Shown in pieces: positions 43,141 to 48,949 of a stretch of DNA of 48,949 nucleotides. Source of the stretch: Bacillota bacterium. Its GTDB lineage: Bacteria > Bacillota > Clostridia > Peptostreptococcales > Anaerovoracaceae. The stretch lies in the NCBI GenBank assembly GCA_029006195.1, contig JAQXGH010000012.1:1-48949 (forward strand). The letters are read 5' to 3'. The notes below the pieces were generated by a model. The model saw only the letters and a list, made by a program, of their open reading frames with translations, had not been told where the DNA came from and searched no databases. Made by a program: the position numbers and the translations under genes. Position 1 is the stretch's first letter, and the number at the start of each line of letters is the position of its first letter.

Positions 43141-44013
43141 ATGAGATACGAAGGCAATATTTTTAGACCGCCTAGTGAAGCGTACAGCTTACTGGTACAG
43201 GTCACTATAGGCTGCACACACAATAAGTGTACTTTCTGCAGCATGTACAAAGACAAGAAATTCAGAGTAAGAAAGCTGGAAGAAGTTATCGAGGATCTTA
43301 AGTGGGCGAGAGCTCACTACGGCCGCGTTAACAGAATCTTCCTCTGCGACGGAGATGCTCTGGCACTGAGCAACGAGAAGCTCATGCCGATTCTCGAATT
43401 CATCAAAGCCAACTTCCCTGAATGCGAGAGAGTAACATCCTATGGCAGAGCTACTGACATTCTCAATAAGACTGACGAAGAGATGAGACAGCTTTATGAA
43501 GCTGGCCTCACGATGGTTTATCTGGGTGCTGAATCAGGAAGCGACAAGGTGCTCATGGAAATAAACAAGGGAGAAACAAGGCAGCAGCTCATCGATGGCG
43601 TTAAGAAAATCGAAGCCTGCGGAATGCAGGCATCAGTAACATTCATCTCTGGCCTTGCCGGCAAGGATGGATGGGAAGATCACGCTATCGAAACAGGTAC
43701 AATGATCACAGAAATGCAGCCATCATACGTTGGTCTGCTCACACTGATGGTAGACCCTGGCGTTCCTATCGCACAGGATATCAATTCAGGTAAATTAAAA
43801 CTTCTCTCACCAGAAGAAGTAATGGCAGAAACTCTGCTTATGTTAAAGCATACAAACGTAGACAAAAAGTGCGTATTCAGAAGCAACCACGCTTCAAACT
43901 ACTTATCACTCAGAGGCAACCTCCCAGAGGATAAGGATAATATGATGGCGCTTTTGAGAAGAGCAATGGAAAACCACGATATGTTCAAGGATGAAAGATT
44001 CAGAGCACTGTAG
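43141..44013 (+). CDS. Radical SAM protein with CX4CX2C cluster motif
   Basis: This 290-residue enzyme binds a 4Fe-4S cluster and S-adenosylmethionine. The cluster motif is at residues 25-33 (GCTHNKCTFC), spaced CX4CX2C rather than the canonical CX3CX2C. It continues with LCDGDALALSNEKL, YLGAESGSDKVLMEINKG and VTFISGLAGKDGWEDHA, as in a Clostridia group of elongator/HemN-like radical SAM proteins of unknown reaction. No accessory domain is present. It follows argS by 18 bp. The reaction is not known. Confidence 0.85.
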   Translation: MRYEGNIFRPPSEAYSLLVQVTIGCTHNKCTFCSMYKDKKFRVRKLEEVIEDLKWARAHYGRVNRIFLCDGDALALSNEKLMPILEFIKANFPECERVTSYGRATDILNKTDEEMRQLYEAGLTMVYLGAESGSDKVLMEINKGETRQQLIDGVKKIEACGMQASVTFISGLAGKDGWEDHAIETGTMITEMQPSYVGLLTLMVDPGVPIAQDINSGKLKLLSPEEVMAETLLMLKHTNVDKKCVFRSNHASNYLSLRGNLPEDKDNMMALLRRAMENHDMFKDERFRAL

Positions 44014-44036
44014 GTTTTGCATCAAAGAGGTAAAAT

Positions 44037-45122
44037 ATGACTGATAATAAAATGATTAGCCGTGAAGACAGAATCGGCCGATACCTGAAAAAGTATCTGA
44101 ACAGATACGTCTTCCTGGAATTTTCAGATGAATTTGCCAAGAATTCTGAAACGGGCCAGCTACTTAAAGGCGTTTCGATTCCGCTTAAGAAGGATGAAGT
44201 TCAGAGCTTCGCAGGCGGCGAAGGCGTTTCGATGCTGGTTATAGCCGACAATATGGCAAACGTTATGGGCTGCGACCCTAAGTTCAAATTTACTGAGAAT
44301 TACGTGGCTATTCTTAAGACAATTTTTGACGACACACTCCTGGACAACCTGGTTAAGAGGGGTAATGAGTGCGCAGACGACGATAATCTGGACGATGCAT
44401 GCATCTACTTCAGAGCGGTTCTCTGCATGAACTCCGAGCACCAAGACGCCATGTATTCATATGCTCGCATCTGCCGCTCAATGTACGAAGCGAGCGAAAA
44501 CGAAGAGTATGTCGGTCGTTTCAAGGCTGAATCCCTGGAATGGTTCGAGCTGCTTACTGAAGCTCATCCACAGTTTGGCATGGGTTACTACTATCTTGGC
44601 TACTCATACCTGAATCTGGGCCTTTATGCAAAGGCTAAAATCGCCTGGGAAAAGTTCCTTGAAATCAATAGAAGAAAGCCTAAGGGCAAGGAATACGAGG
44701 AAATCACGGACCGCGTTAAGCAGATGGAAGACCCTGTAAACATCGAGCTCGGATGCATGAAAATCAGCATGGGGCATTACGAAGAGGGCCTGGCTATCCT
44801 GGAACCTTATGCAGATTCAGAATACAAAACTTGGTGGCCGCTTTACTATTACCTGGGAGTTGGCTACGTGGAATTAAAGGAATTCAGAAAGGCTGAGCTG
44901 GCATTCAAGCGCGTTCTTTCATTAAACGGCAGCCACCTGGATTCAATGCGTGAATTGGTTGAAATCTACCAGTATCACGGCGACTGGGTAAACGTAAAGA
45001 AATTCACAGAAAAGATTAAGATGGTCGAAGCTTCACAGAAGATGGACCAGGAAGAATATATCCGCGAAACTCAGGCAGAAAGCAAGAGGATGGAAGAATG
45101 GAACGAGGGATCAGACGCATAG
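44037..45122 (+). CDS. Tetratricopeptide repeat protein
   Basis: A 361-residue cytosolic protein without signal peptide. From about residue 105 it contains helical repeats of TPR type (ADDDNLDDACIYFRAVLCMNSEHQDAMYSYARI, GYSYLNLGLYAKAKIAWEKFLEINRRKPK, YLGVGYVELKEFRKAELAFKRVLSLN). The first 100 residues are unassigned. TPR arrays mediate protein contacts; the partner is unknown. It overlaps the L,D-transpeptidase gene by 25 bases, so the two are probably made together. Confidence 0.8.
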   Translation: MTDNKMISREDRIGRYLKKYLNRYVFLEFSDEFAKNSETGQLLKGVSIPLKKDEVQSFAGGEGVSMLVIADNMANVMGCDPKFKFTENYVAILKTIFDDTLLDNLVKRGNECADDDNLDDACIYFRAVLCMNSEHQDAMYSYARICRSMYEASENEEYVGRFKAESLEWFELLTEAHPQFGMGYYYLGYSYLNLGLYAKAKIAWEKFLEINRRKPKGKEYEEITDRVKQMEDPVNIELGCMKISMGHYEEGLAILEPYADSEYKTWWPLYYYLGVGYVELKEFRKAELAFKRVLSLNGSHLDSMRELVEIYQYHGDWVNVKKFTEKIKMVEASQKMDQEEYIRETQAESKRMEEWNEGSDA

Positions 45123-46105
45123 TTGCAATAATGCTTATGGTAATGGTTGGATTGTCATTCACAGGTCTGCAGGCGCCTTTTGTCTCTGCAGCTGTCAGTG
45201 CTCCAGCCAAGGTAACACTTTCGTCAGTTAAAGCTGACGGCAAGAAAGCTATCGTTAAATGGAAGAGCGTATCCGGAGCAAAAGGCTACGAAGTATATCG
45301 CAAGAAAAACGACGGTTCCTACGTGAAAATGTGGGATACCACTAACCTGAAATACTCAAACACTAAGGTTGCTTACGGTAACAAGTACACATATAAAGTT
45401 CGTGCTTACAAAAGGTCAAACGGCAAAAAGGTAAAGGGTAAGTTCTCAAGCACTAAGTCAGTGACTATCACAAAGCCTACAGAAGCAGGTGTAACTACTA
45501 CTGAAAGCACAGCATCACTTTCAACATGGGATAAGCTCAAAGCTGACTACAAGAATGATAGCTCAGCAAAGTATCTGCTCTTTGTTAAGTACACTGGTGG
45601 ATCAAGCGCAAATATCGAACTTCACAGCAAGAAGTCAGACGGCTCCGGCTGGAAAAAAGAACTCTCATGCAAAGGCTGGGTAGGCAAGAACGGCATCGAT
45701 AAGGTCAAGGAGGGCGACAAGAAGACACCAACCGGCACTTTTAACGTAACTAGCGGCTTTGGTATCAAGAGCAAGCCTCAAACTTCGCTTCCATACGTCA
45801 AAGTCACTAAGTACATGTACTGGTGCGGCGACAAGACCTACTACAATACACTGGTCGACACAAGCAAGGTTAAACATAGCTGTCCAAACGGAGAGCACTT
45901 AATCGACTACAAGGGCGCTTATGACTACGGCCTCTTCCTCGACTATAACAAAGATTGCGTATACAAGAAGGGCTCAGCCATCTTCTTCCACTGCACAACA
46001 AATTACGCATATACAGGCGGCTGCATCTCAGTTGCAACAGAAAATATGCTTAAGATCATGAGCATCATTGATCTTAATACGAAGGTTTGCATTTATCCGA
46101 ATTAA
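45098..46105 (+). CDS. Secreted L,D-transpeptidase with N-terminal fibronectin III domain
   Basis: An exported 335-residue protein with a signal peptide (1-31, cleavage near FVSAA). A fibronectin type III domain (about 36-125: KVTLSSVKADGKKAIVKW, YEVYRKKNDGSY, YTYKVRAYKR) is followed by a linker and a YkuD L,D-transpeptidase domain (about 156-335). The catalytic pair is His298 and Cys309 in FFHCTTNYAYTGGCISV. Such enzymes make 3-3 peptidoglycan cross-links or attach proteins to the wall. AGAGGA lies 7 bases before the start, inside the TPR gene. Confidence 0.9.
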   Translation: MERGIRRIVAIMLMVMVGLSFTGLQAPFVSAAVSAPAKVTLSSVKADGKKAIVKWKSVSGAKGYEVYRKKNDGSYVKMWDTTNLKYSNTKVAYGNKYTYKVRAYKRSNGKKVKGKFSSTKSVTITKPTEAGVTTTESTASLSTWDKLKADYKNDSSAKYLLFVKYTGGSSANIELHSKKSDGSGWKKELSCKGWVGKNGIDKVKEGDKKTPTGTFNVTSGFGIKSKPQTSLPYVKVTKYMYWCGDKTYYNTLVDTSKVKHSCPNGEHLIDYKGAYDYGLFLDYNKDCVYKKGSAIFFHCTTNYAYTGGCISVATENMLKIMSIIDLNTKVCIYPN

Positions 46106-46132
46106 TTTAGGTATTTTATAAATTAACAAATA

Positions 46133-46178
46133 ATGCGCGAAGGTTGTCCTGAATAACGGATGCCTTCGCATTTGTTTT
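46133..46178 (+). terminator. Rho-independent terminator after the L,D-transpeptidase gene
   Basis: CGAAGG pairs with CCTTCG and the stem extends through ATG/CAT with a small bulge; TTGTTTTT follows. Confidence 0.75.
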
Positions 46179-46260
46179 TAGGGTCAGTGAGATTTCGCGA
46201 AGCATCGACACAATTGGTTATTGACAATTACATTTCTTGTAAGTTTTTATGAAAAAACTG

Positions 46261-46289
46261 TTGACACTATATGGCTGGATATGTATAAT
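46261..46289 (+). promoter_or_regulatory. Consensus promoter of the tRNA operon
   Basis: Perfect TTGACA, 17-bp spacer and perfect TATAAT, 30 bases before the first tRNA. A second TTGACA at 46221 has no matching -10. Confidence 0.92.
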
Positions 46290-46318
46290 AATTCTTGTCG
46301 TTGAGAGACAGATAATGT

Positions 46319-46393
46319 TCCGAGGTAGCTCAATGGTGGAGCAACCGGCTGTTAACCGGTAGGCTGTGGGTTCGAGCCCCACCCTCGGAGCCA
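46319..46393 (+). tRNA. tRNA-Asn (GTT)
   Basis: The cloverleaf folds: acceptor TCCGAGG with CCTCGGA, D stem GCTC/GAGC, anticodon stem ACCGG/CCGGT around CTGTTAA (anticodon GTT), T stem GTGGG/CCCAC with TTCGAGC loop, discriminator G and encoded CCA. Confidence 0.97.
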
Positions 46394-46431
46394 ATAAAAA
46401 ATTGATTTGTCTTTACAATATGCCGGAGTGG

Positions 46432-46510
46432 CGGAATTGGCAGACGCACAGGACTTAAAATCCTGCGCTCCTAATCGAGCGTACCGGTTCGACCCCGGTC
46501 TCCGGCACCA
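46432..46510 (+). tRNA. tRNA-Leu (TAA)
   Basis: Acceptor GCCGGAG pairs with CTCCGGC. The anticodon stem CAGGA/TCCTG encloses CTTAAAA (anticodon TAA). The variable arm is long, as in class II tRNAs, the T loop is TTCGACC, the discriminator is A, and CCA is encoded. Confidence 0.96.
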
Positions 46511-46556
46511 ACCCAACCCTTAAGTTGGTCCAGAGAAAGGCAAATCTAAATATCGT

Positions 46557-46632
46557 CGCGGAGTGGAGCAGTTGGTAGCTCGTCGGGCTCATAACCCGGA
46601 GGCCGTAGGTTCAAGTCCTGCCTCCGCAACCA
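46557..46632 (+). tRNA. Initiator tRNA-fMet (CAT)
   Basis: The anticodon loop is CTCATAA. The acceptor stem has a C1-A72 mismatch, and three G-C pairs (GGG/CCC) end the anticodon stem, both hallmarks of initiator tRNA. T stem is GTAGG/CCTGC, discriminator A and CCA encoded. Confidence 0.95.
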
Positions 46633-46642
46633 AGAAATTAAG

Positions 46643-46667
46643 ACCTGATCATTAGATCAGGTTTTTT
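46643..46667 (+). terminator. Terminator of the tRNA operon
   Basis: ACCTGATC and GATCAGGT form a perfect 8-bp stem with ATTA loop, followed by six T bases. Confidence 0.92.
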
Positions 46668-46815
46668 AGTGCTTAAATAGGTGGGATTCCCCGGGAAAAT
46701 AACGTGTATTTTAAGATAACACTATTGAATCTATTCACGTTTTTACCCATCGATTTTTAAAATTCCATGATAATACCTGCCTAATATCCATTTCCAACAG
46801 AAAAAATGTGTATCC

Positions 46816-46874
46816 CATATGCTCATCTAAGCCGTTCTACACAAAATAACTGGATTAATCAAAATGAGCATATG
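46816..46874. repeat. 11-bp perfect inverted repeat with 37-base loop
   Basis: CATATGCTCAT (46816-46826) and ATGAGCATATG (46864-46874) are exact complements in an AT-rich gene-free stretch just upstream of the promoter at 46898. It could be an operator, a recombination site or a transposable element relic. Confidence 0.6.
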
Positions 46875-46897
46875 TGTGTTGGTATATATTTCTATAG

Positions 46898-46926
46898 TTG
46901 ACATTTCCTTCCATTTAATGTACTAT
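46898..46926 (+). promoter_or_regulatory. Promoter upstream of the nuclease-like gene
   Basis: Perfect TTGACA, 17-bp spacer and TACTAT. It predicts a leader of about 215 bases before the ATG at 47148. Confidence 0.75.
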
Positions 46927-46932
46927 TAATCT

Positions 46933-47147
46933 GTATTCAGTTTAAAACGTATACATTAATTCATGGTCTTAGCCAGGCTGCTGCTCACAAAACAGCCTTA
47001 GTCCGGATTAATTAAAACGAGAGGACAAGAGTCATAGGAATCGACGCCCTGGTCGATTCCGTCCTATTCGGAGGATGATGGAAATCGATTTTGCAAAAGC
47101 CCATCGATTCCCTACCTATAACCACAACAACAGAAACGAGAGGATTT
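46933..47147 (+). promoter_or_regulatory. Long structured 5' leader of the nuclease-like gene
   Basis: The leader holds a GGCTG/CAGCC stem near 46978-46997 and a strong hairpin at 47037-47060, in which GGAATCGAC pairs with GTCGATTCC around GCCCTG. A GGAGG at 47070 has no well-spaced in-frame start. The decamer AACGAGAGGA occurs at 47016 and again at 47135, where it is the SD of the gene. ATCGATT recurs at 47083 and 47103. Translational control by folding is possible; I recognise no known riboswitch. Confidence 0.4.
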
Positions 47148-47954
47148 ATGAGAGCAACCGATAACAACGATGATTATCTTGTGAAACGGCTGAAACGCTA
47201 TCGCATAATTTTACATAGAAATCAGAATGAGCTGCGCACTTTGCCTGAAGGAAGCCTGGGCTTTCGCTCTACTGCTAGTGGCACCGAATATGTGCACCTT
47301 TTTAATGAAGGCAGCGACCGCAACACTTATATTCGCAAAGGCATTACCAAGAATCCTGTCCTCATTGCCCGGCTGGCACGCAAGAAATATCTGCAGGTTT
47401 CCAACAAGCTCCTTAAACGGGAGATTGAACTACTCGAAAAATATCTGCGTTTTCATACCGAACCCACTTCCGATAATATTTTGGGATTACTGCCAGCGAA
47501 ATTCGGGAAACTGCCCCGCGAAATGTTTTTTCCGAATATCAGAAACTCTAGAGCATGGCAGAACAAGCCTTACGAGCAGAGCACCTATAAACCACACGAA
47601 AAAATTCACGTGACAAGCAAAGGATTGCGGGTTCGAAGCAAATCCGAGGTGATAATTGCGGAGCTGCTTGATGCGTGGGGAATTTCTTATAGGTATGAAA
47701 TGCTGATTCATTTTGAAGGCAAGACATATTGTCCGGATTTTACGATTAATATTAATGGCAAGATTTTTTATTGGGAGCACTGCGGACTCATGTCCGATCC
47801 GGATTACCGCAGCAGGAATCTGAAAAAGCTCCGCGCGTATCAGAAGATGGGAATTGTCCCGTGGAACAATCTCATTATTACATACGACACCGAGGACGGC
47901 GCCATAAACAGCTCAATCATCGAAGCCGAAATCAGAAACAAACTGGTTGCTTAA
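47148..47954 (+). CDS. Hypothetical protein with PD-(D/E)XK nuclease-like C-terminal domain
   Basis: A 268-residue soluble protein. The N-terminal half is charged and helical (about 10-105). The C-terminal part (about 160-260) has a restriction endonuclease-like pattern: Glu167 in VRSKSEVIIAELLDAWGISYRYE, Asp197 in CPDFTI, Glu210 in FYWEHCG, then PWNNLIITYD. The usual last lysine is replaced by His211. Similar proteins occur as orphans in Clostridia. Codons such as CGC, CGG and CCC are more frequent than in neighbours, which use AGA, suggesting transfer. The start 47148 is set by AGAGG 4 bases upstream. Enzyme activity is inferred only from the motif. Confidence 0.7.
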   Translation: MRATDNNDDYLVKRLKRYRIILHRNQNELRTLPEGSLGFRSTASGTEYVHLFNEGSDRNTYIRKGITKNPVLIARLARKKYLQVSNKLLKREIELLEKYLRFHTEPTSDNILGLLPAKFGKLPREMFFPNIRNSRAWQNKPYEQSTYKPHEKIHVTSKGLRVRSKSEVIIAELLDAWGISYRYEMLIHFEGKTYCPDFTININGKIFYWEHCGLMSDPDYRSRNLKKLRAYQKMGIVPWNNLIITYDTEDGAINSSIIEAEIRNKLVA

Positions 47955-48077
47955 ATCCGCCGGGTCAGTTACCATATTCATGCTGAAATGAATTTGGCAC
48001 TTGGCGTGCCGATAAAAATTTCCTTCTGGTGCGCCGAAACAACTTTGCAACTTCGCACATAGATAAGGATGAATCAG

Positions 48078-48586
48078 ATGAAATCAGTAATGCACGGACT
48101 TTACGGTGCCATCATAGGCGATGTGGCCGGCTCGAAATACGAATTCAACAACATAAAAACCAAGGAATTTCCGCTCTTTTCCAAAGGGTGCAGATACACT
48201 GACGATACGGTCATGACCATTGCTGTCGCGAAAGCACTTATGTACGCGACCGATGACGAATCTGATCTGGAAACACAGCTTTTGACAAACATGCAAAAAT
48301 ATGGGCTCACTTATCCGCCCGAGCAGGATTGCTACGGTGCGCGTTTTTCCGACTGGCTGCGTAACCCGAATCCGAGAGTTTTGAGGATGCAATCAGAAAC
48401 GCCATTTCAATCGGAGGCGATTCCGATACCATTGGTGCCATTGCAGGCTCAATAGCGTGGGCTTATTACTATGACAACGACGATGATTCCTTTTCTCGCC
48501 TTATAGAGCAGGTTAATGACTATCTGCCGCAGGAATTCATACACACAATTGAGGAGTTCGATCTGTGGCTGGCCAGTAAAATGTAG
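48078..48586 (+). pseudogene. ADP-ribosylglycohydrolase family pseudogene with internal deletion and frameshift
   Basis: The first part (48078 to about 48373) reads GLYGAIIGDVAGSKYEFNNIKTKEF, CRYTDDTVMTIAVAKAL and YGARFSDWLRNPNP, the N-terminal half of an ADP-ribosyl(dinitrogen reductase) glycohydrolase-like protein with the TDDT metal motif. The rest of the family appears in another frame from 48374: ESFEDAIRNAISIGGDSDT and IAGSIAWAYY, to the stop at 48584. The GSAMR-containing middle, about 100 residues, is missing at the junction. The open frame instead runs into unrelated codons and stops at 48455. AAGGAT 7 bases before 48078 supports that start. This is a broken gene. Confidence 0.88.
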
Positions 48587-48658
48587 CATCCGACCCCTGG
48601 GCGGATGCCTCAGCTCCGCACAAATCACGCATCTGGCCTTTGGGCGGATGCCACAGCT
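48586..48658. repeat. Two tandem 43-bp-period hairpin repeats
   Basis: Each unit begins GCATC(C/T)G, continues through TGGGCGGATGCC and ends (T/A)CAGCT: one at 48586-48615, the other at 48629-48658. Within each, GCATCCG (or GCATCTG) can pair with CGGATGC around a 9-base loop. Confidence 0.7.
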
Positions 48659-48673
48659 AACGGCATATAAGCA

Positions 48674-48701
48674 GACCCCCGAAAGAAGTCTTTCGGGGGT
48701 C
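48674..48701. terminator. Strong GC-rich hairpin between convergent genes, probable bidirectional terminator
   Basis: GACCCCCGAAAG pairs perfectly with CTTTCGGGGGTC around AAGT. T-runs on both sides are imperfect (GTCTTGTATTT on plus). It separates the pseudogene from the minus-strand gene. Confidence 0.7.
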
Positions 48702-48725
48702 GTCTTGTATTTGCTGCTTAGATGC

Positions 48726-48949
48726 TTATTTCTGGCCCAGTCTCTTGACCAGAGTCTTCTTAGGCTGATCTTTGGCACCGTCCTTGCCGGCACTTCCCTT
48801 GCCGGCACCCTTCTTGCCATCGCCGTCTGCAGGCTCATCCTCACGCTGACTTTCATCAGTCTCGATGTATTCAGGCTCCAGCTTCTCAGGCTCCTGCTCC
48901 TGAATCTTCTTGTCTTCAGCCTCAGTTTCCTTCCTCAGCTTGGCCTGCT
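48726..48949 (-). CDS. C-terminal tail of a lysine/glutamate-rich protein (5' end outside window)
   Basis: The minus-strand frame is open from the window edge to the stop at 48726-48728, giving 73 residues. They are highly charged and of low complexity: an acidic stretch (EAEDKKIQEQEPEKLEPEYIETDE), then Gly/Lys/Ala repeats (KKGAGKGSAGKDGAKDQ) and a basic end KKTLVKRLGQK. A disordered tail of a longer cytosolic or membrane protein is likely. The body of the protein is not visible, so no function is assigned. Confidence 0.7.
   Translation of the reverse strand, partial: QAKLRKETEAEDKKIQEQEPEKLEPEYIETDESQREDEPADGDGKKGAGKGSAGKDGAKDQPKKTLVKRLGQK

Noticed and set aside
47078-47164. 28-residue frame starting after GGAGG in the nuclease leader
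   Set aside because: SD to ATG spacing is only 3 bases and the frame overlaps the real start. It could be a leader peptide but there is no other evidence.
1-48949. CRISPR array or insertion sequence
   Set aside because: No regularly spaced direct repeats with unique spacers and no transposase-like reading frame were seen.

Overview
The window is about 49 kb of a low-to-moderate GC Firmicutes chromosome, most likely class Clostridia (an anaerobe of the Peptostreptococcales/Anaerovoracaceae kind would fit, but I cannot fix the genus). The reasons are a dcw cluster in Firmicutes order, the trmH-pheS-pheT-zapA-mutS2 string, a GlgC/GlgD pair, strong AGGAGG-type ribosome binding sites and heavy use of AGA for arginine.

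Layout. 1-7.7 kb: the 3' part of coaBC, an AraC-type regulator, a sirtuin, a reverse-strand PAS/AAA+/TyrR-like regulator, then mntP, a YeiH-type transporter and the conserved ACT (UPF0237) and UPF0210 pair. 7.8-18.9 kb: a glycogen operon, glgP-glgC-glgD-glgA, followed by a 1458-residue three-enzyme protein (GH13 glucosidase, GH77 4-alpha-glucanotransferase, eukaryotic-type hexokinase) and a fluoride channel gene. This operon holds synthesis, phosphorolysis, maltodextrin recycling and glucose trapping together, and I see no branching enzyme in it. 18.95-19.48 kb: a gene-free stretch full of inverted repeats, possibly a structured RNA or a decayed element. 19.5-21.8 kb: ychF, lgt and a 62-residue protein with an internal repeat, all on the minus strand.

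22.0-34.0 kb: the division and cell wall cluster mraZ-rsmH-ftsL-pbp-murF-mraY-murD-ftsW-murG-ftsQ-ftsZ. It is preceded by a textbook promoter embedded in 10-bp-spaced TGG repeats that look like MraZ operators. murE, murC, murB and ftsA are absent from it. 34.0-46.1 kb: trmH-type methyltransferase, pheS, pheT, zapA, mutS2, argS, a radical SAM protein, a TPR protein and a secreted L,D-transpeptidase.

46.2-48.9 kb: a tRNA operon (Asn, Leu, initiator Met) with perfect promoter and terminator, then an island-like segment with different codon use. That segment carries a predicted PD-(D/E)XK-like protein behind a long structured leader, an ADP-ribosylglycohydrolase pseudogene with an internal deletion, tandem hairpin repeats, and the 3' end of a lysine/glutamate-rich reverse-strand gene. 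The items most worth following are the three-enzyme fusion, the degenerate sigma54-like regulator, the MraZ operator array, the repeat-containing small protein and the structured intergenic region.
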